Shown: positions 1-11,021 of the stretch, one piece after another
How positions within the stretch are numbered: the stretch's first letter is position 1
How the letters are laid out: every line of letters starts with the position of its first letter
Assembly (NCBI GenBank): GCA_945643635.1
Contig: CALZFC010000042.1
Coordinates: 377,501-441,500, forward strand
Source: Allodiplogaster sudhausi
Taxonomy: Eukaryota; Nematoda; Chromadorea; Rhabditida; Diplogasteridae
DNA length: 64,000 nt
Direction: 5' to 3'
The notes under the pieces: model-generated
Databases searched by the model: none
Seen by the model: the letters and a program-made list of their open reading frames with translations, nothing else
What the model was told of the DNA's origin: nothing
Position numbers and translations under genes: made by a program

Positions 1-65
1 CGTCCACTGGATGTTCTGGAAACGATGGCCACCGCCGCCCGCGCCAATAGTCTCGTCCATGTCAT
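1..65 (-). CDS. Partial exon of an unidentified minus-strand gene at the window edge
   Basis: On the minus strand a good 3' splice site (TTCTGTCCAG) precedes an open stretch that runs off the left end. In the open frame it reads DMDETIGAGGGGHR followed by FQNIQWT, with a Gly run and G/C-rich third positions like the other real exons here. It could be an internal exon of the gene whose stop codon lies at 417-419, but that stop is upstream of it, so it more likely belongs to the next gene downstream. Product not recognised. Confidence 0.45.
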   Translation of the reverse strand, partial: MTWTRLLARAAVAIVSRTSSG

Positions 66-416
66 CTGGACAGAATGACTAATATTACCACAACAGCACT
101 TTAATTGCCTTAACAGTTTTTACTTTGAAACGGGTAACAGGAAATATATAATTCGCGGAAGGGGATAAATGGGAATATAGATAAGAACCAAAAGTATCAC
201 ATAAATTATTTGCGATATAAAAGAATAATCAATCACTGTTTTCTTCAAAATCACTCGAATTATGGTAAGCTAATAAAGCGAAGGGAACTAATATTGAGTC
301 ATCATAAAACTACTCGCATTTCTATGACGAATAAAAGTTGAGGAACAAATTAAAGGTAGCTTTTTCTTTGCTTTTTTCCGGAGATAAAAGTAGCACAGAG
401 AAAAGAGAGGAAGAGA

Positions 417-570
417 CTAGCCTTCATTCTCGACGTCGCTAGTGTTAACATCGTCGGCGCCATCGGAAGCCATGTCCTCGTCGCCGTCCTCTTCCTCGTC
501 CTCCTCGTCACTGTAGTACGACTCCTCGTCTTCGGAGAGGTAGTCGTCGTCGTCCGGAGAAGCCTTAACA
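417..570 (-). CDS. Last exon of an unidentified minus-strand gene with a highly acidic C-terminus
   Basis: Read on the minus strand from a 3' splice site at 571 (TTTCCGAAG) to a TAG at 419-417. The frame encodes about 51 residues dominated by Asp, Glu and Ser (for example SPDDDDYLSEDEESYYSDEE) and ends DVENEG. Such tails are common in nuclear and chromatin-binding proteins, but the composition alone gives no function. Upstream exons were not found; the only long open stretch nearby is the doubtful reading frame at 809-1417. The call as a coding exon rests on the splice site, the open frame and the non-random acidic composition. Confidence 0.5.
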
Positions 571-808
571 CTTCGGAAATCAACGTCATTTTATCAGATG
601 CAGGAAAATCATACAGAATCTAAGTGCCCATATGTTTCTTGCAGCGGCAACCATATTTTGTTTTACTTAGAAACAATAACAGTACGTAGCTTCACCCAGT
701 TTACAAAAAAAAACTTAGTCGACATAACAAGACGGACAACTTGACAACATTCTTACTTTTTTGAACTGCCCCGGTTGTCCCTTGGGCTCGCTAAAGAATG
801 GTTCCCTC
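571..808. other. No gene seen
   Basis: AT-rich sequence between the acidic terminal exon and the doubtful reading frame at 809-1417. Probably intron or spacer. No repeat or regulatory site that I can support. Confidence 0.4.
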
Positions 809-1417
809 TTAAATATCCTTAAAACATGCAAACGAACGGACCACGGTGGAAGCGCAATTTGACTCGCAGCTGCTAGACGCAGTTGCGAGACTCTTCAACC
901 TAAAATAACATATATCAAACCTCCATTTACCATCGTTGGCAAACTTGGAATGCTTGGATATTACACACATGCCATAATAATATTTAAGCATGCCCAATTT
1001 CACAACAAATTGCAGGGATTCCTCAATAAAGGCACCTGAATTATCATCAAAACCCCGACATTTTATAGCGAATTTAATTGTCATCTGCTCAAAGTATACC
1101 GTAACCGCATAACATCTCAAATGCTTTTCGCTGTAAAGTCTTTCGCATTTCAATTTTTCGTTTGCATCATGGACAAAGAGCACTGTTCTCGGCCTTTGAG
1201 AACTGGTAACGAAGTGTCTGTAGTTGTTAAGACGCATCAAATGGTGGAAGTTGTCTGATTGCCAATTCTGAACTGGTTGTTTGTGGCCGTTCTCTTGTCT
1301 CTTGCTAGTAGTGTTCCTGGTTGGAGGGCGGCTGTGTTTGATGTGGCCAGTCTGTGGTCTAATGACAACTTGCTTTCTCTTCCTCTTCTCCTTCCTGCAT
1401 TGCAGTTTTACCCACAC
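809..1417 (-). CDS. Possible single-exon gene, 202 codons, unidentified
   Basis: An uninterrupted minus-strand reading frame of 202 codons in otherwise AT-rich sequence. The N-terminal 55 residues are basic (runs of K, R, Q); the middle is a plausible mix of hydrophobic and charged residues (such as AVTVYFEQMTIKFAIKCRGF). There is no signal peptide, transmembrane segment or motif I can name. It may be an exon of the gene whose last exon lies at 417-570, but no phase-compatible donor was found. It overlaps an open frame on the other strand at its right end. It could be a chance frame. Confidence 0.3.
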   Translation of the reverse strand: MWVKLQCRKEKRKRKQVVIRPQTGHIKHSRPPTRNTTSKRQENGHKQPVQNWQSDNFHHLMRLNNYRHFVTSSQRPRTVLFVHDANEKLKCERLYSEKHLRCYAVTVYFEQMTIKFAIKCRGFDDNSGAFIEESLQFVVKLGMLKYYYGMCVISKHSKFANDGKWRFDICYFRLKSLATASSSCESNCASTVVRSFACFKDI

Positions 1418-1517
1418 AATTTAATATGGAATGGTCTAAAGAGTACGATTGAAGCTGAACAACTTATGCACGGTGATGGAAGAAAGACGTTGAACGGCAG
1501 GAAATGATAGAATGAAG

Positions 1518-1563
<46 letters not shown>

Positions 1564-1814
1564 GAAGAGGGAGAGATAAAAATTCGAGACCAGAGAGTCA
1601 ATGCGAAAAAGAGAACGAGAGTGAGGTGAGAGTGAGTGATATAGAAACATACAGACAGGGAGAGAAAGAAAGAGAGAGAGAGATAGAGAGAGAGAGAGAA
1701 GGCATATTTTTGTGGAAAACGAATAGCAAACGGGTGATAGAGTTGGCAGGATTGGAAGGAGCGAACTCGTCCACTCCGCCCTCTTCTGATTCTCACTCCT
1801 GGAGGCGCAGGAGA

Positions 1815-2469
1815 ATGCCGCCTATCAGAGATGGGCCAGAGGGAGTGAAGGAGTCGACCGTCAAGCAGGTGAGAGACAGCATAAACTGACTTGCATATGT
1901 TTGTGGTATACATTCTATTGTTAAAGTGTCAAGAAGTGGCTGCATCCTCGATGGAACACGAAGTGGAACATTCTCCGCTGGCTGCAAGACCACGACTACG
2001 ACGCGGACAAGACCATCGACATCCTCAGGAAGCATCTCAAGTATCGGAGGGAGAGACGACTCGATGAAGACAAGGCCGGGCTGCAGCGCTGCCCGGGATC
2101 ATCGTCTTCTTACTGCCTCCTTATCATTAGCAGTATAGAATACTAACAAAATAGATGGGTGCTAGCGAGGATTCTTTGGCAAGCAGGCATAAATAATTGG
2201 CTATAGACGAAAACATAAGTTTAAAGGAACCATGCACTGAATGATGCTACAGTAGTATAGTATGACCATTTTGAACGCCCGCCATGTACAAAATGTACAT
2301 ATATATTCATTATATTTATTTCAAATAAATAAAACATGTATAACAAATACACTCGGCCAGGTAATCGAAGAGTTCCACCCGATCACGATCGTTGGCCCGA
2401 ACAGGAAGGTCGGCGGAGATCGGCTTCTAGTCTTTGAGCAGCCAGGAAAAGTTAGTGATCTCATAAATC
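1815..2469 (+). CDS. CRAL-TRIO (Sec14-like) lipid-binding protein, N-terminal fragment
   Basis: Exons seen: 1815-1868 (ATG start), 1934 to about 2100, and 2360 to about 2448. Exon 2 encodes KWNILRWLQDHDYDADKTI and then DILRKHLKYRRERRLDED, the helical CRAL-TRIO N-terminal motif that precedes the Sec14 lipid-transfer fold. Exon 3 encodes EFHPITIVGPNRKVGGDRL and LVFEQPGK, fitting the opening strand of the CRAL-TRIO lipid-binding domain, and ends at a GTTAGT donor. Exons 1 and 2 join in phase 0. The exon 2 donor is unclear: no GT in the right phase, though a GC donor (AAG|GCCGGG, near 2081) would fit. No later CRAL-TRIO exons are visible on the plus strand over the next several kilobases, so this is a decayed or truncated copy, or its remaining exons were missed. 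Confidence 0.6.
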
Positions 2470-3009
2470 ACATCTCTCCAACCCTTACGCTAGACTACAC
2501 GTTTACGAAAAAAAAAGACTATGATGAGAAGGTAGCAAAAGCGTCGTAGACTTTGTCAATATGAATAGTATCTCTGAGTAAGAAGAGTTGCTTGCAGACA
2601 AGAAGAGTTGCTCACTTCTGGCTAATCAGAAATGACCTCTCTCTCTCTCTCTCCTCTCTCTCTCTCATGCTGGAATCCACTCGAGACATTTCTTCTCCAA
2701 GTATCATATGCTATATGTCATCAGTATAATCCGTCTTTGAAAGACGTTTAGCTTTTTGTATTGTCAATGCTACAGTAAGAAACTTTAATTACGTTTCGAC
2801 TGCTTAATCATACAAGGCCAAAGAAACGAAAGAAAACAGAACAGAGAAAGCTAAATGCCACTATTATGCAAATAAAATAGAATGGAGACTTAATATTGAG
2901 CAAAATGAGGGAAATAAGGTGCGATGGGTGTTCTCAAAGGGGTCCAAGATAGCAGAGGAGGATGGGCATACCAGTTGTCGTTTGGGCAGACCAGTGGCGG
3001 TCTGTAATC
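2470..3009. other. No gene seen; short CT repeat
   Basis: AT-rich sequence with a CT run at 2639-2668 and a short direct repeat (AAGAAGAGTTGCT near 2581 and 2600). The expected continuation of the CRAL-TRIO domain is not found here. Confidence 0.4.
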
Positions 3010-3515
3010 CTAGCGCCGGCTAGCGGAGTCCGCTCCTCCACAACGTCCTCCTCCCGTAGTGGTGTTCTTGGTGGGAGTGGTGCGAGGATGGCCCCCGGCT
3101 GCTGGGGGTGCACTTCCAGCACCCACTGCGTCCTCGTTGCGCATGATGGACGGACGCCAATTTCCTGCAGCTGCTCCTCCGGATTCGGCAGCTCCGGTGC
3201 GAGGCAACAGACCGTCCTTCTCTGTAATGAACAGGTGCTTAGTAACCCTACAAACCATAGACCCCCTATAGCCTTAGACCCTCTCGATACTTCGCTCACC
3301 CTCGGGGGTCGCAGTCTTACGAAGAGTGGGCTGGGGCTCCATGCAGTACTGCAGGTCGAGGAGTGGGAGGGGGGCAGGGTGGGAGAGGAGTGAGCGGAGC
3401 TGCTGGGGTGGTCTCATCGTTCCACCGCCGCGTCCAATGCCTCCTGCTTCGTGTCCTCCGAACCCGTCCAAGTTCTGGGATTGGGAACCGAAGCCACGAT
3501 TCTGGCTTGATCCTA
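3010..3515 (-). CDS. Unidentified minus-strand gene, two 3' exons, Gly/Pro-rich
   Basis: Two minus-strand exons: 3515-3300 and 3221-3010, joined in phase 1 (donor GTGAGC, acceptor TTCATTACAG) and closed by TAG at 3012-3010. The first enters in phase 1 after GTTACAG, so earlier exons exist but were not found. The protein is low-complexity: GRGGGTMRPPQQLRSLLSHP in exon 1 and GGGRCGGADSASRR at the C-terminus. I recognise no domain. Clean splice sites, matching phase and GC-rich composition support it as coding. The plus strand has overlapping open frames that I take as shadows. Confidence 0.55.
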
Positions 3516-4039
3516 CTGTAACGGTTATAAACATAAATCGGGTTGTAAAAACATATAGCATTTAATTAAATAAAGCATTTTTATCGCTTCCGAATCATTT
3601 TTAAGGAACAGAACTGCATCTATACATACGCAACCTATTATTTCCAAGAAGCATAAATTTTTGGCTTGATAGTATCAGAGTATCAGTTTTTTCTTCTCTT
3701 TTTTTTCTCTGCAAGAGTGAGAGAAAGAGAGAGATAGAGAGAGAGAGGAGAGAGGAGAGAGAGAGATCGAACGTGGAAAGGACTAAATCTCATCTCTCGA
3801 ATCCTGGGGCTGTATTCCCATCCCCCCGCCGCGTATATAAATCGCTCCCCGTCTTGATCCGTTGAAACTCTGCGATCCGCCGTTCGAACGATTTTGGTTT
3901 TCTCCTAAAAATATTTCATTAAATATTTAATATATTTTTTTTATTTTAGGTTTGCTTTTCCGATAAAAAGGTATTTTATCTTTTTTTTGATCAACAAAAA
4001 AAAGTGTTTACGTTCCTTTCAGAGACCGAAAGAGAGGAA

Positions 4040-4087
<48 letters not shown>

Positions 4088-4436
4088 TAGTAGGAGAGAG
4101 AAAGAATGAATGACAGCGAGAGAGAATGAGAGAGAGAGAGAGGGATAGTAGGAGAGAGAAAGAATGAATGACAGCGAGAGAGAATGAGAGAGAGAGACAA
4201 CGAGAGAGAGAAAGGGAGAGAGAGAGAGCAACAAAGAAGACTAACGATCATCTCTTGGCTGGCCGGCAGATGCAGCAGCCACACTTTCCTGTCTCTGCCC
4301 CATCATCTCACCATGGATTGTCTCTGCAATTATTTTTATCAAATTATTTTGTTTTTTTTTCATCCATATTTCATCCATCCAATGGTCAAATACCATAAAA
4401 TGCAGCTCGGCGTTTTTAAATCCAATATTTAGCACG
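3516..4436. repeat. GA-rich repeat region with a 59-bp tandem duplication; no gene seen
   Basis: GA tracts at 3718-3770 and 4038-4200. Inside the second, a 59-bp unit starting GGGATAGTAGGAGAGAG at 4084 repeats at 4143. A TATATAAA at 3834-3841 in a GC-rich setting looks like a TATA box, but no gene follows it. The rest is AT-rich. Confidence 0.6.
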
Positions 4437-4757
4437 TCGTCGTTTACCCTAGTCTGTGAGCATACTCATTACGGGTTGTTTCAATCATCCTGTACATCAA
4501 ATTGTAGAGGCAGATTCCACCATTTTGACATCCGGAAAAATCAACATAAACATATTAATTTTGCGTTGAAAGTATGAAACTATTTCGCCGCGTAATTCGA
4601 ATCCTGTTTGAATTTGTAGGCAATGAAAAAGTGGTTATTTCGGGAATCAAAATTGTGCAATCTGACTCCCCGAATTTTTTCTACAATTTGATATATTGGT
4701 TGACAGAACAACCCCCTGGAAGTATACTCACAGACTAGGGTAAACGCCGACGAGCTC
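4437..4757. mobile_element. MITE-like element with terminal inverted repeats
   Basis: About 320 bp with no coding capacity. The left end reads CGTCGTCGTTTACCCTAGTC then TGTGAG; the right end is its inverted copy, ACAGACTAGGGTAAACGCCG. The inverted similarity continues inward with gaps (ATCAAATTGTAGA near 4497 against TCTACAATTTGAT near 4679), so the repeats are imperfect over about 75 bp or more. This is the structure of a non-autonomous DNA transposon. I could not fix the target-site duplication; AGC flanks both ends within a few bases. No autonomous partner is in the window. Confidence 0.7.
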
Positions 4758-5071
4758 TTTCTTTTTTTGCTGTCTATCCTTCGCCTCTTTACACGTTATG
4801 CAGGAATGCTGTCGTATATTACATAAAACTCATAACTGATCGCTGCCGCGTTTCGATCCAAACATATTTAAACAAAATTATATTTTTACTACCCTACCCT
4901 GTTTTTCGACTTCATTTTTGGCCTAGCCTACCCTGTTTTGGAATACCATCCGACAAGGTTGTTATTCCCTGTTCTGGGCTCAAACCCCAATATTCTACCC
5001 TTTTTCTCAAACAATCAATTGTGGCTTGTATTCCTAGCCCTTTTATGCATTATAAGTATGCAAATACAGAT

Positions 5072-5300
5072 GCAGGGAATACATGTCAACTGCTTGGAAA
5101 AGCAGGGCGGAGCGGGGGCTTGGGGCCCGGAAAGCCCGGTGGGGACAGTAGAAACAGAATTTGCACCTCAACACCATGTACAGATGGAAACGGAATATGC
5201 AAGGAAAGAAATAACACTACCGTACCTCTGTCCTGTTCGTGCTCCTCTTCCTCAGGCGCTCCTCATGGTGAACCCTGCAAACTACATATCAAAGAAAGTG
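5072..5300 (+). CDS. Possible EGF-like exon of an unidentified secreted or membrane protein
   Basis: After a possible acceptor (ATACAGATGCAG) an open stretch encodes a Gly-rich segment followed by ICTSTPCTDGNGICKERNNT, then TVPLSCSCSSSSGAPHGEPC. The six cysteines follow the EGF-like spacing (CxxxxCxxxxxxC, then CxC, then C after a Gly-containing loop). Alternative frames across the same bases are also open, no donor is certain, and no neighbouring exon was found. The surroundings contain repeated text (CCTACCCTGTTTT near 4890 and 4926), so it may be part of a repeat. Confidence 0.35.
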
Positions 5301-5490
5301 TAACAGTCGTCTACGGGATAGGAAGCCATCAGGCCAGAACTATTCGGAAAACGTTGTGGAATAAAAAAAACAGTTCTCCCGTCACAAATATGGCTATCAG
5401 TAACTATACATAATGTTTTTTGTACATATAGGTTAAGAATATACAAAGCACATAGAGCCTTTCTCGAGCTGGGGAAGGATGTATTGGGTT

Positions 5491-6868
5491 CTAAAACTTG
5501 TGTGGAGTTGGCTGAAAACGAAGCTTCTGTTAAAATGTTCAAAAATATTGCGGAGTAGTTCTTTAGGTGGCCCAAAACCAGGGTGGATCTATGGACTCGC
5601 CTTTGATATACATAGCTTGTCAGGTTAGAAAATAAATGACGAAGAAAATAGGATGAAAAATAGCCACTCGCACTGACCGTAACGGCGACGCTTCCAGTAT
5701 GCCGATTCTTCAGAGAATCTGCGAAGCGGATCTTCTTTGTGGGCGGCTCGTTTCCATCAATCTGGTCAAATCAAATCATACAGTTGTTCACCTGATTAAA
5801 GGCGGACCGAACGAACAGCACATTACCTTTATTACAAATAAAATATACGAAAATATGTGCCTGTCTGACTTGTTTGCTGTTGCTTCTTCAAATTATAAAA
5901 GTTAAAAGTTTTTGCTACGAAATAATATTGTCTAACAACACGAAATGTCTAGTAGATATAGCAAACGTACGAAAATCGCACATTAGAACTGAAAACCAAT
6001 TGGCTCAATGTCGCTGCTGCTATGACAAGTCGTATGCTTACAATGATGATAAAAAAGTTGAAATTTAATACCTGGTGACTTTCAAGAACCGCCTTGATCC
6101 TCGCTAGCTTCTTGTCGGCTTCATCAATGGCCAACTTAAATTGCAAGGTAAAAAAGTATTATAAAATTTTTTTTTAAACAATTCATACTGGAAAAAGGCA
6201 CAGTTAGTGTAATAACACCTATATTGTGCATTAAAATCAGTTTTAAAAAAGGGAAAAGAAAACCTCTCGAATCCGCGACTGTTCTAGCAGTTTGTCGTTT
6301 TCCTTTCTCTTCTCGTCCAACTGCGTGGTCAGGGTATCTACCTAAAAAGAAACTCCGTTCCATATTAACAATTCATACCAAAGCTCATCATTGCTCATCA
6401 TTTAGCTCCGGAATTAAATATTCAAAATATCATATGAAATTCGAAATGATTACATTACCTGCTCCTTCGCTGTCTTGAGATCCTGTCTAACGATAAGCGT
6501 GGCCAGCGCCGCCTCGTGCTTCTCTGACAGCCTCTGTCGCTCTTCAGCCATTGAATGCTCACGCAGCTCGTGGAGCTGAAAGCAGAATATGGCTCCATAA
6601 TTTCAGCAAAATCACGAAGGTTAATATTGTCGTATTTCATTCTATCATACCGGTTACTCCTGCCCTCTTTTTCGGAGTTACTCTTTTCAGTTATACTATT
6701 TCGGGGATTTTTTTAAGCAACTACAATTCTCAGTCAAAAAAAAATTCCATTAAAAATGTTTAAAAAAAACCACAAGGCATTGACAATCTCGTGTTGCTTT
6801 TTAGCCGCGAATTCATCTTCCAGATTACTCATCTCCCTAGCCGTGCGCACTTCGAATATCGCACGTAA
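5491..6868 (-). CDS. Coiled-coil protein, six 3' exons of a minus-strand gene
   Basis: Minus-strand exons 6868-6785, 6575-6459, 6341-6264, 6134-6072, 5761-5678 and 5511-5491, all in phase 0 and ending in TAG. The first four give about 114 residues of charged heptad-like sequence without Pro or Gly: LEDEFAAKKQHEI, LHELREHSMAEERQRLSEKH, VDTLTTQLDEKRKENDKLLE and LAIDEADKKLARIKAVLESH. That is a continuous dimerising coiled coil. The tail is basic (PPTKKIRFADSLKNR) and ends in TPTPHKF. The donor at 6784 (GTCAAT) was chosen over nearby GTs because only it keeps phase 0. Upstream exons and the start codon are not found. Coiled coils are too generic to name the protein. Confidence 0.7.
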
Positions 6869-7289
6869 CTGAAAGGGTAGATATGGAAAGGAGGAAAGAA
6901 GGAAACCCGAGTAATAGAGAGGGGATGAGACGTGAGATACAAGTATGCAAAGGTAACAAAATGAGATTCCGCGACCACTTGACAACATTTGGGAATCTGT
7001 CTTTAACCCTTAAAAGCACGGTAGAATTCGGAACGAGGATGCGGGAGGACGGAATTCAACAAACGATTTCAAGACAACAAAGAAGCAAGGAATCAGTCAA
7101 CAAGCAGCTTAAAATGACATTCGATAACCGGGCCCCTGAAATGGTCATGAGAGGACAACGGCGGTCAAGGACTTTGAATTGGGGAAGAGGGCACGAGATT
7201 AGGGAGCTGAAATAAGGAATTAACACTTCCTAAACAAATGAGGTGCAATCCTAGTTCGGAGCCTAACAATTTTTTTTACTTTTCTAGAA
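6869..7289. other. Upstream flank of the coiled-coil gene; no gene seen
   Basis: A plus-strand open frame of 110 codons (6883-7215) is K/R/E-rich with no motif. It lies where upstream exons of the coiled-coil gene should be, but none with good splice sites was recognised on the minus strand. Confidence 0.3.
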
Positions 7290-7910
7290 TATTAAACCCA
7301 GAACAACATTCTCCACACATTTAAACAGCTTTTTAGTGTGTGATTCATAACTAAATTACTAGAACAAATTACTAATTATCGAAAATTTTCAGCATAAAAG
7401 CAGCTCCTTTTCCTATTTCTTTAAAAGCAAATAAAAAATAAGTAAAATTATTTAATAAATGGGTGTGAAATTCTGCCTCCGATAAATAACAATAAAGCAA
7501 TTTATCAACGGTGTTGCAAACGTGTATCCTTTTAAGTGTTATATCAGAATTGAATTTAACAGCATGATTGCATTCCGTTCGAGACGTATTCTCATATGAA
7601 TAACATTTCAGTTTATACGCTCAAAACTCTCGAACGGATTACGATCATACTGTTAAAAACTATTTCAAATATTACACTTAAAAGGATACACGTTTGCAAC
7701 ACATTCGACATATTGCGTTAATTTTCCTTAGCGTAGGCAGGATTTAGCACTACTTTATTAAACTATTCTCCTAATTTTTTATGCTGTTTTGTAGAACTAG
7801 TAGAACTATCGGCTTTTATGCTGAAAAATTTAGTTAATTAGGAATTTGTTCTAGCAATTTAGCAATCTGAATCACACACTAAAAATACTTTGAGACGTGC
7901 AGAATGTGTT
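7290..7910. mobile_element. Long palindromic (foldback) element
   Basis: Two nested inverted-repeat segments share one centre near 7605. Outer arm: TTTTTAGTGTGTGATTCATA at 7331 continuing to TTTCAGCATAAAAGC near 7400, matched inverted at about 7795-7890 (GCTTTTATGCTGAAAAATTT to GAATCACACACTAAAAA). Inner arm: GTTGCAAACGTGTATCCTTT at 7512 against AAAGGATACACGTTTGCAAC ending at 7701. No open frame of note. Such long imperfect palindromes are typical of non-autonomous foldback or MITE elements. Exact ends and target duplication were not resolved. Confidence 0.7.
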
Positions 7911-8229
7911 GTGGCTTCCAATCGGTTTCCCTACTCACGAACTCTTTTCGTTGTTTATTGCTTTGTGTTCATCGATCCAATTCGTTCAAAGCTTGTAACC
8001 GAACGGCAGCGCGCGTTTTCTTTTACTGTTTGATACTTTTTTTCTAAGTTGTAAAGAGGCGCCCGCATTGATGCGTTTGTGCTAAGCGTTTGACCTTGTT
8101 CAATGTTCGATATGGCCCGGCCGGGTAGATCTTTTCGTGCCTCCTTTTTCAACCACTCGCGCTAATCTCTCGTCCACTGTGTTGCTCCCAGTTCACACCA
8201 GTCAGAGCAGAGTTATTCCTGCCGAGTAG

Positions 8230-10056
8230 ATGTCGCGTGCTCTTCTCGCTCTCCTGCTCGCTGCTTCAGCCTTCTCCACCAGTCCTCAGCTAACAACCGA
8301 TGCTTCAGGTTCTCATAGTCTACAATGCTTACAATGCTTATTATATTGTGATTGATACGTAGTTCGCGAGTTCCCCAAGACTGCTCTACCCTACCCTTCA
8401 GCTCGCGCCCTCTACCAAGATGTGAATGTGTCGACAGTCCTGAATGCGGTTGGCGCGCCGCTTTGCATGCGTCGCTGCTCGCATCGGCTCACGGATGCTG
8501 TTAAGCAGGTTTTTTTCCATTAAAAAAAACCTTTAAAGTTAATTATTTGGTCAAAATGTCCATGTCATAATCACAAATGAAATCTCCTTCTTTTGTTATC
8601 TCTTTCTTACTCTTTGCTTACTTATCAAACCGAATGATTAGTTGATCAAAGCTTAAAAGAAGATTAAAACTATTTAAAGATGCTGAGCTTCAACGGCACG
8701 ATGAATAAGCTCGACTCGCTCTGCAACATCTTCGAGAAGTCGAAGAAGTGCATCCATCGCCGCAAGGCTTGCGGCCCAACTGATGTCTTCGATGCGGTTT
8801 GTTCTTTCGCAGATGCAGATATTAGGGAAGCGCACCTAAATATAGTGTTCCTCGAGGTACAGATATCCTCCTCTGGTATTAGTAGCACTATTAGGTGTAC
8901 ATCTGAAATAAAGATGTTTGCACAACACTCCAAGTTCCTAGGTAGTATTATTTCTTTGTTTAGTTTAATTTACGTATTACAATTTGTATTATCATAACTA
9001 TGATTTCACATCAATATATGGTGTGGGATAAAAAAAAATATCTATCCCTTTTATCATTACAGGTGACTTCGGGAATCGAGTACGCGTGTGTCACAAAGCG
9101 GGATTCGTTTGAGAAGGCGGCACCGTGTCTTGCGGGCAAAATCGATCAACTACTCATAGGTTGCAAAGGAGTAGAGCCTCCCTTTTTCCTCTATATTAAA
9201 TAAAGTCTATCCAGAATAGAACAGAAGTAAAAGCAGTAATAGTAATAATAGTGTTAAATAATAGATTGCATTGACAGATTGCGACAAGGAGTGCTCGATT
9301 CGCGCTGCCCTCGCTTCTCTCTCTACGGCAGACACCACTCAGATCGCAGCGAACATGGGCGGCAACCTCGTGCTCGTCGCAGATGGACTCCCACCCTTCT
9401 GCAAGTATCTAATCCATGCTTTTCACTCGTCTCCATTCTCTGATTTCTCTATCTATCTGGCATGCACATTCTTTATCTCTAACTTATCTCTAACCTCTCT
9501 CCCTCTCTTCTCTCTAGTATTTCATCTAACTCTCTCGCCCTCCGTCCTCCTTCCTCTTCTAGCGCCACTCGCTGCATGTTGCCGTGCGTGACTCGTCGTG
9601 CCAACGCTGCGTGCCCGCTCTCCGGATCGCTCTTTGTTGTTGGAATATTATTTCTTTATTAGTCACCATCAGTGAAAGCTTCCTCCTGTTTTCCAATAAC
9701 AACTATGCCAAGTGTTGCATTTCTTTTAGTGAATAGCGTTTGGTTACGGTAACAAGATGTCATATTCCTTGCAGGACTCGATGGTGCAGCCTTTCGACCG
9801 GGCAGCGCGCCTCCTGTCGAATGCCAGTTCATTCGTCCAGAAGGTTCGTTTTGTTACCTTTCAGACTATTCTATTTCCCTGAACCCCATTTCCCAACAAC
9901 AAACAAAACTGAATTAATTGCTGACCAAGAACTTGAGAGGGTTATAACGTTGTAAGATGTCTCGTTCAGATGGTTCGCCAGAAGCTATCATCCGATTGCA
10001 CGTTCCTCGTGGACATGGAAAGCCTCGAGCAACTCCGCCGCGGACTCTTCCACTAG
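8230..10056 (+). CDS. Secreted Cys-rich protein, CPG4-domain-like (chondroitin proteoglycan 4 family), copy 1
   Basis: Eight exons: 8230-8308, 8363-8508, 8680-8796, 9063-9159, 9278-9404, 9563-9635, 9775-9843, 9970-10056. All join in phase and encode 264 residues. Residues 1-20 are a clear signal peptide (MSRALLALLLAASAFSTS). The rest has about 14 cysteines and the block FDAVTSGIEYACV, matching FDKITSGLKYMCI in the next gene; intron positions also correspond, so the two are tandem duplicates. The Cys layout resembles the nematode CPG4 domain as I remember it; that assignment is from memory and needs a profile search. Copy 1 stops soon after the domain and lacks the Ser-Gly tail of copy 2, so it is probably a secreted protein without chondroitin chains. 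Confidence 0.8.
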
Positions 10057-10527
10057 GCAGAGAAGAATTCCTCTGCCAAATCAGATTGCCAGACAACGCG
10101 TAGTGTACCTGTCCCTCTCTGTCCCCTCTCTCCTCAATCCTGCTCCCTCCCTCCCTCCACTTTGACCTTTTAACCTGCTCTCTGATTTGTGGTGATATGT
10201 TGTTGTCTCTTCTCAGGTTTCATACTTTCCTCTCTTTGACATGTGTCTTCTTATGCTTTATCTTCTCTCTCTTCAACTGTCCACTTTTCAACATTGCTCT
10301 GTGTGTCTTCTATGCCCTTCCCAATGCCCCTTTTCTCCCTCCCAGAAGTAGCCAGCCATTTCACATGTCTGAAATCCAAGGCGAATCGCGCTTTCAATGC
10401 GCGCCCCCCCCCCCTTATCTCGCTTGTATCATACATCATAGTCATTGAAGACTCTCCTCACTTTGTATCATCTCCCCTTTCTTGGCCGCTCTCTCTCTCT
10501 CTCTCTCTCGCTCTCCATCTCTCTCGT

Positions 10528-10575
<48 letters not shown>

Positions 10576-11021
10576 ATCTTGACCAACCCGCCCACCCTTG
10601 CCTTCTCTCCTCATTTCTCATACATATCTTGACACTGGCCCCCACTGACTTCTTCTCTTGGCAGGCTCTTCAGTGCACTCCCCCTCCCTTCTCTCTTCCT
10701 CTCTCTCCATTGTGTCAAGGGAAGAGAAAGAGAACAGGCATTTTCAACCCTTTCACTTTTGTGCTGTCATCATAGGTAATTTTTTTAGCTGTCCCCAGTC
10801 AATCTTTGCCGTTCCCAAGCACAATTTCTTTTATTTTTGCTAATTTGAATATGATCCTTTTAAATAACGAGTGTTAGAACATATGCTGATAAAATGAGCT
10901 ATGATATTACAAATGGACAGAGTTCTCCTGTGTTTAAAACACTTTTGATATCTGAACTCTTGTCTAGGAGGGAAGCAAGAATAGAAGAAGTGTTTCAGAG
11001 AGAGAGAGAGAGAGAGAGAAG
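10057..11021. repeat. Intergenic spacer with CT microsatellite
   Basis: Spacer between the two paralogs. A CT tract with interruptions covers about 10490-10570, with a C9-C10 run near 10405. A GA run at 11001-11020 sits immediately before the next start codon. No gene seen. Confidence 0.7.

Noticed and set aside
3834..3841. TATATAAA resembling a TATA box
   Set aside because: No gene starts downstream on either strand, so a promoter cannot be supported.
4938..5303. 121-codon frame overlapping the possible EGF-like exon
   Set aside because: The alternative frame has the EGF cysteine spacing; this one has no feature.
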